Origin: Falsiruegeria litorea R37
GTDB taxonomy: Bacteria; Pseudomonadota; Alphaproteobacteria; Rhodobacterales; Rhodobacteraceae
NCBI RefSeq assembly: GCF_900172225.1
Contig: NZ_FWFO01000001.1
Span: 2,747,950 to 2,811,949, forward strand
Direction of reading: 5' to 3'
Length of the DNA stretch: 64,000 nt
Shown in pieces: positions 1 to 7,881 of the stretch (position 1 is the stretch's first letter; the number at the start of each line of letters is the position of its first letter). The position numbers and the translations under genes were made by a program. The notes under the pieces were generated by a model. That model was not told where the DNA came from. It did no database searches and worked only from the letters and a program-made list of their open reading frames with translations.

Positions 1-1
1 T

Positions 2-775
2 GATCGCGGCACCATGCGGGCCGAAATCGTGGTGGACGACGTCCGCAAGCTGGGCCGCTTCTTTGGCTTGTCCGCTACTGACGGCGGGCGTCGTGTGGTC
101 ATCGTCGACAGTGCCGACGAGATGAATACCAGTGCGGCCAACGCCTTGCTCAAAATGCTCGAAGAGCCGCCCGCACGCACCACATTGTTACTGATCTCGC
201 ACCAGCCCTCGCGCCTCTTGCCCACAATCCGCTCGCGCTGCCGCACCCTGCGACTGTCGCCGCTGGATGCGGGCGACATGCAGGCCGCCCTTGCGCAAAC
301 CGGGACCGAGCCGCCCGCCAACCCCGATCATTTGGCCGCATTGGCCGCGGGATCTGTTGGCGCAGCACTCAGGCTGATCAATTTGGGTGGGTTGCAGATC
401 TATTCCGAACTGATCGGCATTCTGGGCACCATGCCCCGTTTGGATCGCTCCCGCGCCCTGAAACTGGCCGAGGCTGCGGCACAACGTGGGGCGGCCGAGA
501 AGTTCGAGTTGTTGCTCAACCTCATCGACATCTCATTGGCCCGTTTGGCGCACACTGGGGCCACCGGCCAAGCGCCAGAACCGCAAGCCGCACCGGGAGA
601 GGCAGAGGTGCTCCTGAAACTCGCCTCGGACCCGCATCGGGGCCGCAAATGGGCGGAAATTGCCGCAACGATCACGGCCCGCGCGCGACATGGTCAGGCG
701 GTGAACCTTGACCCCGCTGCACTTGTCCTAGATACGGTTTTCAAGATGCAGGAAACCGCCAGTTGGGGCTCATGA
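2..775 (+). CDS. holB: DNA polymerase III delta' subunit, 5'-truncated
   Basis: Clamp-loader subunit that helps load the sliding clamp at the replication fork. The reading frame is already open at base 2, so the N-terminal part, with the P-loop region, lies outside the window. What is visible is the AAA+ core ending in the family signature: a VDSADEMN stretch (Walker B-like), then NALLKMLEEPP and the sensor segment LLISHQPSRLLPTIRSRC, followed by the helical C-terminal domain. The stop overlaps the start of the next gene (ATGA), so holB, tatD and the MBL-fold gene are probably co-transcribed, as is common in alphaproteobacteria. The identification is firm; the true start cannot be seen. Confidence 0.93.
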   Translation, partial: DRGTMRAEIVVDDVRKLGRFFGLSATDGGRRVVIVDSADEMNTSAANALLKMLEEPPARTTLLLISHQPSRLLPTIRSRCRTLRLSPLDAGDMQAALAQTGTEPPANPDHLAALAAGSVGAALRLINLGGLQIYSELIGILGTMPRLDRSRALKLAEAAAQRGAAEKFELLLNLIDISLARLAHTGATGQAPEPQAAPGEAEVLLKLASDPHRGRKWAEIAATITARARHGQAVNLDPAALVLDTVFKMQETASWGS

Positions 776-1587
776 GCGACCACCAGATCACACCGGAAAT
801 CACCGATAGCCACTGCCACCTCGACTTTCCCGATTTCGAGGGGCAACTGGATACGATCATCGCAAACGCGGCTGCGGCTGGCGTCACCCGCATGGTGACC
901 ATCTGTACCCGCCTGCGCAACGAGCCATCGGTACGTGCCATTGCCGAAGCACACGCGCCGGTGTTCTATGCCGCCGGCACCCACCCGATGAGCGCCGCCG
1001 AAGAGCCCATGGCCACCGTGGACGAGCTGGTGGCCCTGTCGGCACATCCGAAATTCGTGGGCATCGGCGAAACCGGTCTCGACTATCACTACACGGCTGA
1101 AAGCGCCGAGGTACAGAAACAGAGCCTGCGCATTCATATCGAGGCCGCGCAGCGCACCGGCCTGCCGCTGATCATCCACGCCCGCGCCGCCGATGACGAC
1201 ATGGCCCGCATTCTGGCCGAAGAACACCGCAACGCGCCCTACGCTTGTGTGATGCACTGTTTCTCGTCCTCGCCCGAATTGGCGCGTGCTGCACTGGATC
1301 TGGGCTTCTACCTTTCGATGTCCGGCATCGCCACCTTCCCTAAAAGCCAGGAGGTACGCGACATCTTTGCTGCCGCCCCGGTGGACCGCGTATTGGTGGA
1401 AACCGACGCGCCCTATCTGGCCCCCCCACCCCATCGCGGCAAACGCAATGAGCCAGCCTATACCGCCCATACGGCGCGCAAAGGAGCCGAGGTGTTTGGC
1501 ATGGACTATCCCGATTTCGCGGCGCAGACGCAGGCCAATTTCGACCGGTTGTTTGTCAAAGCCGCAAGCCACAGGGCCGCCGCATGA
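772..1587 (+). CDS. tatD: TatD family metal-dependent DNase
   Basis: Metal-dependent hydrolase of the TatD family (TIM-barrel amidohydrolase fold), with reported 3'-5' exonuclease and DNA repair roles in E. coli. The N-terminal DSHCHLD motif gives the first metal histidines, GIGETGLDYHY the bridging Glu, IHAR and MHCFS further ligand segments, and ETDAPYLAPP the final Asp. At about 271 residues it has normal family length. I chose the ATG at 772 because it overlaps the holB stop; an in-frame TTG nine bases upstream is less likely. Its stop in turn overlaps the start of the MBL-fold gene. Confidence 0.93.
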   Translation: MSDHQITPEITDSHCHLDFPDFEGQLDTIIANAAAAGVTRMVTICTRLRNEPSVRAIAEAHAPVFYAAGTHPMSAAEEPMATVDELVALSAHPKFVGIGETGLDYHYTAESAEVQKQSLRIHIEAAQRTGLPLIIHARAADDDMARILAEEHRNAPYACVMHCFSSSPELARAALDLGFYLSMSGIATFPKSQEVRDIFAAAPVDRVLVETDAPYLAPPPHRGKRNEPAYTAHTARKGAEVFGMDYPDFAAQTQANFDRLFVKAASHRAAA

Positions 1588-2384
1588 CAAACGAGCTGCG
1601 CTTCACCATCCTGGGCTGCGGCTCGTCCGGCGGCGTGCCGCGTCTTGGCGGCCATTGGGGCGATTGTGACCCCACCAACCCGCGCAACGTGCGCCGCCGC
1701 TGCTCGATGCTGGTGGAACGCGAAGGGCCTGAGGGCACGACAACCGTGCTGATCGACACCACACCAGACATGCGCGGCCAGCTTCTGGATGCGGGCACCG
1801 GGCGCCTGGATGGCGTGGTATACACCCATTCGCATGCCGATCACGTGCATGGCATCGACGATCTGCGCATGATCGTCTACAACATGCGCGCCCGCGTTCC
1901 GGTCTGGGCCGATGGAGACACACAGAACGCACTGCTGTCGCGTTTTGGCTATGCCTTTATCCAACCCGAAGGTTCGCCCTATCCGCCCATCCTGGATCTG
2001 AAAACCATCGACGGTGCGTTTGAAATCGACGGCCCCGGCGGCCCGATCACCTTCCGCCCGTTCAAGGTGGGTCATGGCTCGATCGACAGTCTGGGGTTTC
2101 GCATTGGTGGCCTGGCTTATCTGCCGGATGTGGCCGAGATCTATGATGATGCCTGGGCCGAGCTGGAGGGCTTGGACTGCTGGATCCTCGACGCCCTGCG
2201 CCGCACACCGCATCCGACCCATGTGCATCTGGAACGTGCACTGGAATGGATCGAAAAGATGGCACCGAAACGCGGCGTGCTGACCAACATGCATATCGAC
2301 CTGGACTATGCAGAAGTCGAGGCCGAGACACCCGACCACATCACCCCGGCCTATGACGGGATGGTGATCCGCTACCCGCTGTAA
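1584..2384 (+). CDS. MBL-fold metallo-hydrolase (PhnP-like)
   Basis: Metallo-beta-lactamase-fold hydrolase, 266 residues. The di-metal motif HSHADHVHGIDD is plain at about residue 80, and later histidines (VGHG, the HVHLE segment and the final MHIDLDY) complete the site. The N-terminal LGCGSSGGVPR stretch is typical of the PhnP/RNase Z-like branch that follows tatD in many alphaproteobacteria. In PhnP the reaction is cyclic phosphodiester hydrolysis, but no phn genes are near, so the substrate here is unknown. Its start overlaps the tatD stop (ATGA), which points to a holB-tatD-MBL operon. Confidence 0.85.
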   Translation: MTNELRFTILGCGSSGGVPRLGGHWGDCDPTNPRNVRRRCSMLVEREGPEGTTTVLIDTTPDMRGQLLDAGTGRLDGVVYTHSHADHVHGIDDLRMIVYNMRARVPVWADGDTQNALLSRFGYAFIQPEGSPYPPILDLKTIDGAFEIDGPGGPITFRPFKVGHGSIDSLGFRIGGLAYLPDVAEIYDDAWAELEGLDCWILDALRRTPHPTHVHLERALEWIEKMAPKRGVLTNMHIDLDYAEVEAETPDHITPAYDGMVIRYPL

Positions 2385-2408
2385 CCCCATGAACAAAAGA
2401 CGTCGCCC

Positions 2409-3341
2409 ATGTTCCAAAGCCTGATCGACGTCATCCTGCCGGTATTCCTGGTTATCGGGGCGGGTTACACGGTCACCCGTGCCGGGTTCTTCAACCAAAG
2501 CCACATCGACGGGCTGATGCGGTTCACGCAAAGCTTTGCGATCCCGTGCCTATTGTTTCGCGCCATCGCCTCGCTAGACCTGCAGGCCAGCTTTGATCCG
2601 CGCCTGCTGGCCAGTTTCTACACCGGGGCCGCGCTCTGTTTCATTGCGGGCATGGCCGGGGCGCGTCTGATCTTCAAACGCGACTGGGAAGATGCGGTCG
2701 TCATCGGCTTTTGCTGCCTGTTTTCAAACTCGGTCCTGCTGGGTCTGCCGATCACAGAGCGCGCCTATGGTGCCGACAACCTGACTGGCAACTATGCCAT
2801 CATCGCCTTTCATTCGCCCTTTTGCTACGGCGTCGGCATTACAGTGATGGAGGTGATCCGCAATCGCGGCAACGGCGGGACCAAGATGGTGGGATCGGTC
2901 CTGTCGGCCATGTTCAAGAACGTGCTGATCCTTGGCATCGCCTTGGGGTTCATCGCCAACCTGACAGGGCTGGTAATGCCGCAAGTGGTGGATGACGCGC
3001 TGGATCTGGTGATCCGCGCCGCCCTGCCCGGCGCGCTCTTTGCGCTTGGCGGCGTGCTGGTGCAATACCGGCCCGAAGGCGACATGCGCACCATCCTTTT
3101 TGTTTGCTGCATTTCGCTGATGGTCCATCCAACGCTGGTCTGGCTCTTTGGCAAGACGCTGGCTCTACCGCAGGATCTGTTCCGCTCTGCGGTGCTCAAT
3201 GCGTCGATGGCGCCGGGGTTCAACGCCTATATCTTTGCCAACATGTACGGGCGTGCAAAGCGGGTCGCAGCGTCGTCGGTGCTGATGGCGACCGGAGCAT
3301 CCGTGCTGACAGTTTGGCTATGGCTGACCGTACTCAGCTAG
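2409..3341 (+). CDS. AEC family transporter
   Basis: Integral membrane protein of 310 residues with about ten hydrophobic segments and the auxin-efflux-carrier/malonate-permease pattern: VILPVFLVIGAGY at the N-terminus and a conserved FNAYIFANMYG segment in the penultimate helices. AEC proteins carry small organic anions across the inner membrane; the substrate cannot be read from the sequence. It follows the MBL-fold gene by 24 bases on the same strand and could be the last gene of that transcript. A dispersed-repeat copy lies directly downstream. Confidence 0.85.
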   Translation: MFQSLIDVILPVFLVIGAGYTVTRAGFFNQSHIDGLMRFTQSFAIPCLLFRAIASLDLQASFDPRLLASFYTGAALCFIAGMAGARLIFKRDWEDAVVIGFCCLFSNSVLLGLPITERAYGADNLTGNYAIIAFHSPFCYGVGITVMEVIRNRGNGGTKMVGSVLSAMFKNVLILGIALGFIANLTGLVMPQVVDDALDLVIRAALPGALFALGGVLVQYRPEGDMRTILFVCCISLMVHPTLVWLFGKTLALPQDLFRSAVLNASMAPGFNAYIFANMYGRAKRVAASSVLMATGASVLTVWLWLTVLS

Positions 3342-3372
3342 CGCTCGTTGGTAGGTTACTGGATTCGCAGAG

Positions 3373-3429
3373 CGCCCGGCCCAACGGGAGGAGGTGTTTC
3401 GTCAGAAACATCGACGACGGGCGGGAGCA
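3373..3429 (+). repeat. Dispersed intergenic repeat, copy A
   Basis: Conserved left block (GCCCGGCCCAACGGGAGGAG), a small hairpin TGTTTC-GTCA-GAAACA, then a conserved right block (CGACGACGGGCGGGAGC). It sits between the convergent AEC and HupE-like genes. Copies at 7822, 27157, 33108 (minus) and 44853 share the outer blocks. The hairpin stem differs from copy B by a paired change that keeps base pairing. Confidence 0.85.
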
Positions 3430-3472
3430 CGCCCCTTCACCAAGAGCTTCATTGGACAGCGGGACCGCCAGC

Positions 3473-4480
3473 TCAGAACCCAGCCACCCGCTCGGCCAAC
3501 CAAAAGGTGGCCACGCCGCCAATGGCGTAGCCCATCACCAGCGTTCCGTGCGAAGCAGGGTCCCGCAAAACCACAGCAGTCCTTGGCGCCAGCCAACGCA
3601 GCGCAGCAAACGCCAGCAGGATGACCGCGACAAAAGCAAGTTGTCCCGCCTCAACCCCAATGTTGAAGGCCAACAGCGCCAGCGGAATTTCCCCCTGCGG
3701 CAAGCCAATCTCGGACAGCGCCCCTGCAAACCCCAACCCGTGCAACAAGCCGAACCCAAAGGACAAGAGCCAAGGATACCGTTCCGTCAATTGATCCCCG
3801 CCCTGTCTACGTCGCAAAATTTCGACCGCCAACAACACGATGGACAGTGCGATCACCGCCTCAACCGGCGGAGAAGGCACCCGGATCACATCCAGGGTTG
3901 CCAATGCCAGCGTAATCGAGTGGGCCACGGTAAAGGCCGTGACAGCCCCAACCAGCCGCCAAGGATCGCGGATCAAGACAAGCAACGCAAAAACAAAAAG
4001 CAGGTGATCAAACCCTTCCAGAATATGGTCAAACCCCAAGGCAACATAGCTGGCAAAAACATCCCACCCCGTCATCTCGGCAGGCACGGTAAATCCCGTC
4101 TCATCTGCTGTAAGCCGTTTGGACAGAACCTGCCCATCCGGCCCAGTTAGACGAACCAGCACATCCGTCTGCGTCGCTTCAAGCCCTTCAATCACGATCG
4201 GATGTCCGGCCAGTCCCGCAGGGCAAAGCGTCAGCCATTGAGACACCCAGGCGGCGCCGTCAAACTGTGGGTCCCGTTCTGATCGCCTTGGCGAACAATT
4301 GGACGGCAGCACCGCATCAATCTCCATTGGCTTTCCCTGAACGGTCGGCTTGCGCCAAAATACCTGCCAAGCCTCGCCCTCTAGATGTTGCATTTGCAGA
4401 TAGCCTGGATCCAACGCATGAGCCTGAACCATACCGACCCATCCCCATACAACCATGACAGCAGCCAACAGCGGTTTCAT
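3473..4480 (-). CDS. HupE/UreJ-like membrane protein
   Basis: 335-residue protein with an N-terminal signal peptide (about residues 1-20, ending QAHA), an extracytoplasmic domain of about 150 residues, then six or so membrane helices. The helical part has the HupE/UreJ_2 pattern: GFDHILEGFDHLLFVFALL, TAFTVAHSITLA and FGFGLLHGLGFAGAL, with conserved histidines. HupE and UreJ proteins are nickel or cobalt permease-like, but this longer class with a periplasmic front domain has no proven substrate. Its start overlaps the stop of the upstream PpiC-type gene (ATGA), so the two are translationally coupled. Confidence 0.8.
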   Translation of the reverse strand: MKPLLAAVMVVWGWVGMVQAHALDPGYLQMQHLEGEAWQVFWRKPTVQGKPMEIDAVLPSNCSPRRSERDPQFDGAAWVSQWLTLCPAGLAGHPIVIEGLEATQTDVLVRLTGPDGQVLSKRLTADETGFTVPAEMTGWDVFASYVALGFDHILEGFDHLLFVFALLVLIRDPWRLVGAVTAFTVAHSITLALATLDVIRVPSPPVEAVIALSIVLLAVEILRRRQGGDQLTERYPWLLSFGFGLLHGLGFAGALSEIGLPQGEIPLALLAFNIGVEAGQLAFVAVILLAFAALRWLAPRTAVVLRDPASHGTLVMGYAIGGVATFWLAERVAGF

Positions 4481-5322
4481 TGCACCACCAGCGCGTTCAG
4501 TTCGTCACCGGACGGGATCTGGATTTCATATGCCGTCAGCAGTGCGTTGAACTGCGCTTCGGACAAGGCATTGGCCTGTTCCCGGCGCCAATCAAACAGG
4601 ACTTTGCCCTCGACTTCGGCCAAATCAGGCAAACGCGACGCCTCTTTTTCGGTCAACCGGATCAAGTGAAGGCCAAAGCCCGACCGCACCGGTCCGCTCC
4701 ACTCTCCTATCGGAAACTCAGCCAGCGCCGAAGAAAACCCGCGCCCGAAACCGCCGTCGATCTGGACCGGAGCCGAAGCTTGAACCTGAGAGGGCAGCAT
4801 GGACGCAACCCCTCGCGTCAAAGGGTCTGCTCCCGACCTCAAGTCGTTCAAGGTGGCCTTGACCTCATCTTCGGTTGGGTTTGATCCAAGCAACACCTGT
4901 TCAAATGCCAGCGTCCCAGCTTGCTCAAACCGCTCGGCGTTGGCTTCGAGATGGGCTTGCAAAACAGGTGCCTCGGGGGTCAAAGCCTGGGCCGCACTGT
5001 CCGTCAAAAATTGCATCTTCTGACGCAGACGGTTGCGGATCACCCCATCCCCGGTGTCCAATCCCAGTGCCAGCGCTTCACGCACCAGTACTTCTTCGCG
5101 AATACGAGCCTGGATCAGGCCATCCAATTCTTCCCGCGTTGGCGGTCTACTCCAAGCCTGACTATGCTGATTGGCCAGCAGCGCAGCATCAGCGGCAGAA
5201 ATTTCGATAATCCCATCATCGCTCCCTTCGGGTTCAGGTGCGGCGGTCAATTGAAAATAGACAAACAAGCCAACTGCCAAAAGTCCAAAATGTACAATAG
5301 GTTCTCGTAGAATCTTGGGCAT
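4477..5322 (-). CDS. PpiC-type peptidyl-prolyl isomerase, membrane-anchored
   Basis: 281-residue protein with one N-terminal membrane anchor (about residues 8-24) and a periplasmic SurA/PpiC-like region. The parvulin-type end is recognisable from FEQVLL, then GGFGRGFSSALAEFPIGEWSGPV and SGFGLHLIRLTE. It probably assists folding of exported proteins. The start at 5322 is chosen for the GGGAG motif just upstream and because the anchor begins right after it; the frame runs further upstream without a sensible start. It precedes and overlaps the HupE-like gene, so its client may be that protein or its periplasmic domain (inference). Confidence 0.82.
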   Translation of the reverse strand: MPKILREPIVHFGLLAVGLFVYFQLTAAPEPEGSDDGIIEISAADAALLANQHSQAWSRPPTREELDGLIQARIREEVLVREALALGLDTGDGVIRNRLRQKMQFLTDSAAQALTPEAPVLQAHLEANAERFEQAGTLAFEQVLLGSNPTEDEVKATLNDLRSGADPLTRGVASMLPSQVQASAPVQIDGGFGRGFSSALAEFPIGEWSGPVRSGFGLHLIRLTEKEASRLPDLAEVEGKVLFDWRREQANALSEAQFNALLTAYEIQIPSGDELNALVVQ

Positions 5323-5461
5323 GAACTCCCTCTCCCCAGAGTTGCTCGTACGTTCAGTTTTGCCTCTGGGCCGGGAACAGGCAACAGCGGCGTGACCGGC
5401 AACATTGACAAGGTCGCAGCGCAAGACATTTATGGCACATCGCCAATTGGAGCAGCCCAAC

Positions 5462-6178
5462 ATGTCCCTAGTGCCACGCCAGGCCTTGATCGTCTCACAT
5501 GGGCAGCCGTCCGACCCTGTCCCGGCTGAAGACACTTTGAAAGCGCTGGCCCTCAAGGTGGCCGCGCAGCTTCCCGATTGGAACATCCAGTCAGCAACCT
5601 TGGCCGCCGAGGGTCGGTTGGAGGCCGCTTTGTCGACCTTGTCCCCCGGCGCACTGATCTATCCGATGTTCATGGCAAACGGGTGGTTCGTCACCTCTGC
5701 CCTGCCCAAGCGTCTCGGGAAGACTGAGGCAACAGTGATCGACCCACTGGGACTTGATCCCTCCCTACCCGATCTGGCAGCGCAGGCGCTGAAGGAAACT
5801 GCACAACACGCTGGCTGGTCCCTTTTGCAAACGACGATCCTGTTGGCGGCCCATGGATCGGGCCGCAGTCGGAAACCCGCGAAGATGGCAAATGATTTTG
5901 CCGATGCAATTGCAGCCCGTATCTCGGTTGCTGACATTCGCGTCGGTTTCGTTGAAGAGGTCCCATTTATCGAACAAGCGGCAAAGGGATGCGGCCCTTT
6001 GTCAATCTGCCTGCCGCTTTTTGCATGCCCTGGGTTCCACACCACACAGGATGTGCCAGACGCCCTAAGACAGGCAGAATTCCCCGGAGTTCTTTTGCCA
6101 GTGCTGGGAGAGGCGCAGGGCGTGCCGCAGCTTATCGCAAACAGGCTACAACAGTCCCGCCGCAGCCTGCCTGCGTAA
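5462..6178 (+). CDS. CbiX/SirB-like sirohydrochlorin chelatase
   Basis: 239-residue protein of the CbiX family (chelatase superfamily), which inserts Co or Fe into sirohydrochlorin. The N-terminal half begins ALIVSHGQPSDP and the second half LLAAHGSGRSRKPA, giving the two half-domain histidine motifs; VGFVEEVPFI and the LPLFACPGFHTTQDVPDAL end are also typical. The start at 5462 is preferred for a GGAG about nine bases upstream; two further in-frame ATGs lie upstream. It is divergent from the PpiC/HupE pair. No cobalamin or siroheme genes adjoin it, so the metal cannot be assigned. Confidence 0.75.
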   Translation: MSLVPRQALIVSHGQPSDPVPAEDTLKALALKVAAQLPDWNIQSATLAAEGRLEAALSTLSPGALIYPMFMANGWFVTSALPKRLGKTEATVIDPLGLDPSLPDLAAQALKETAQHAGWSLLQTTILLAAHGSGRSRKPAKMANDFADAIAARISVADIRVGFVEEVPFIEQAAKGCGPLSICLPLFACPGFHTTQDVPDALRQAEFPGVLLPVLGEAQGVPQLIANRLQQSRRSLPA

Positions 6179-6200
6179 CCCTCTGCCCCAACGCCGCGAT

Positions 6201-7478
6201 CTAGTTACCCGAAGGCACCGACGGAAACGCGGGGAGTGCAGCCGTGCCCGTCTGAGCCGGGACACCGGTCAATGCAGCCGATAAAACAGCAATACGATCA
6301 GGTGTCTGTCCAAGAACCGTTGCCCCACTTTGGGCCGCGTTGATTGCCATCCGCATCCAATCGCCCGCGACAGCGCCTTGGCCCTGGGCTGCACCAAATC
6401 CTTCGCGCAGATGATGGCTGACGATTTCGCTGTAGCCAAGCTGACCCGCCGACGCCAAAAGCACACCGGACGCCATTGCCATCTCGGCGTCATCCGTTCG
6501 ATAGCCAACTCCCAGACAAACTTTGCCACCCGAGACCAGTTGATCCATCGGTTTGCCCGAGTTGCGCAAGAACGACGAGCCATCGGCAATAATCTGGCTG
6601 GGGGATTTGCTGTCGACCCCGGCCATTGGCGGCGCCATTGCCTGCGTCAATCCTTGGCACTGTGCTTCAATTTGCGGGGCCGAAAGGTTGGGAATGGTCG
6701 CTTCGATCCGCGAACTTTCGGCTATCGCCTGCGTGCGAGCCAAGCAGAATTGTTCATTCAGCGCAAACTCGGCATCCGTGACGTTGCCGCCGGTGGTCAG
6801 CCCGCCATTGGCGGCGGTTAGAACGTTGATCTCGTTGCAATGCTCATTTGCAGACCTGGCCTGTTCACCAAACGTGAAATCAGGCAAGGCGCCTGTGTTG
6901 GCGCGCGCCGGAACGGTATTTTGCGTCGGTGCAGGCGCGGTTGCCTGCTGAACCTGTGGCGTCGGAATACCCAGTTGCTCGTTGCGATATGTGCGCAACA
7001 GGCCCTGTTGTCCTTGGCTGGCCAGAATCTGATTGTACGGTGCCACATGCGCGCTCGCCTGGGCGCGCTGATGGCTGTTCAGCAAAAAGCTGCGTTCTGC
7101 ATCGTCAAGCCGCCCATCGATCGAATACCCCATATCGGATTGATAATTCGAAATACCTGCCCGCGTCTTGCGTCCGATCGAACCATCCACGGCGCCAACG
7201 TTGTACCCAAAATAGTTCAACGCAGATTGCACGTTGCGGTTCTGTTCGCGCTGTGCGGCCGAAATCCCGGATGAACGGGTGGTTGTCCGCGCCCGTGTTT
7301 GCTGTTGTTGCTGCTGCTGTCGTTGACGCGCCTTGTTCTTGTTGACTTCGTTGATGATGAGACCGCCCAGGATGGCGCCTCCGATCAAGGCTGCAGCTTC
7401 ATCGGCCCGCGCTTCTTTGGCAGGAACCAAGACCAGACTGGTGGCCACAAGGGTGGCACAAACGCTTTTGGTAAACAT
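6201..7478 (-). CDS. Secreted peptidoglycan-binding domain protein
   Basis: 425-residue exported protein with a signal peptide of about 25 residues, a small glycine-zipper-like hydrophobic segment (LIGGAILGGLIINEV), a glutamine run, then a PG_binding_1 domain around residues 80-145 (VQSALNYFGYNVGAVDGSIG, then the KTRAGISNYQ helix). The rest is a largely helical domain of unknown function with four or more cysteines. It probably binds the cell wall in the periplasm. The start at 7478 is supported by GAGG eight bases upstream. It is a single gene, convergent with the CbiX gene. Confidence 0.78.
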   Translation of the reverse strand: MFTKSVCATLVATSLVLVPAKEARADEAAALIGGAILGGLIINEVNKNKARQRQQQQQQQTRARTTTRSSGISAAQREQNRNVQSALNYFGYNVGAVDGSIGRKTRAGISNYQSDMGYSIDGRLDDAERSFLLNSHQRAQASAHVAPYNQILASQGQQGLLRTYRNEQLGIPTPQVQQATAPAPTQNTVPARANTGALPDFTFGEQARSANEHCNEINVLTAANGGLTTGGNVTDAEFALNEQFCLARTQAIAESSRIEATIPNLSAPQIEAQCQGLTQAMAPPMAGVDSKSPSQIIADGSSFLRNSGKPMDQLVSGGKVCLGVGYRTDDAEMAMASGVLLASAGQLGYSEIVSHHLREGFGAAQGQGAVAGDWMRMAINAAQSGATVLGQTPDRIAVLSAALTGVPAQTGTAALPAFPSVPSGN

Positions 7479-7773
7479 AACAATAACCTCGTCGATCCCG
7501 ACATCGGGCACACGATGGCCGAGCCCATTGGGATCTTTGCTAATGGAATTTGAGCCTTTGCCTCAACAAGCCGAACAAACACCCCTCTCGTTGTCAAGGT
7601 TGAGAGAGACCCAAACCCGGATTTCACTGCAAATGTGAACATATCGGGGAATGGGGTACAAGGTTTTGAGGAACGACATCGGCCAGTTCCTGCATCCCGA
7701 TCAGCAAAAGCACGCCGATCCAGTCATCCACATCCAAGCTGCGCGGCCTATCGGCCTTGCGTCCTGCGGACGG

Positions 7774-7826
7774 CCGGGGGGGCCAGGCTCATGCGGGCAA
7801 AGCCCGCATGAGCCTGGCCCCCCCGG
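7774..7826. repeat. Perfect 25-bp inverted repeat, 3-base loop
   Basis: Arms 7774-7798 and 7802-7826 are exact reverse complements around the loop AAA (loop-side ends GCGGGC and GCCCGC; outer ends CCGGGGGGG and CCCCCCCGG). It lies 56 bases past the end of the ten-gene minus-strand operon. It could stop transcription or protect the 3' end of that mRNA, but no T-run follows on either strand, so it is not a textbook terminator. Confidence 0.9.
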
Positions 7827-7868
7827 GAGGAGATGTCCCGCAAGGGGCGTCGACGACGGGCGGGAGCG
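7822..7868 (+). repeat. Dispersed intergenic repeat, copy C
   Basis: Shares CGGGAGGAG on the left and CGACGACGGGCGGGAGCGC on the right with copies A and B. The central hairpin is different (GATGTCCC-GCAA-GGGGCGTC, two G-T pairs). It abuts the long inverted repeat, which occupies the place of the usual left block. Confidence 0.8.
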
Positions 7869-7881
7869 CTTCGTTCGCAGA

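Larger units (their letters stand above)
7479..7881. other. 403-base intergenic region with hairpin and repeat
   Basis: No convincing gene. It holds a long perfect inverted repeat (7774-7826) joined to dispersed-repeat copy C (7822-7868), and the promoter side of the peptidoglycan-binding gene near 7480-7650. The short frames here have no start signals or family features. Confidence 0.7.

Noticed and set aside
694..2531. Long open frames on the minus strand over tatD and the MBL-fold gene (up to 341 codons)
   Set aside because: They lie wholly opposite well-identified genes, have no start signals, and the His/Gln-rich, Arg-rich translations are typical antisense shadows in GC-rich DNA.
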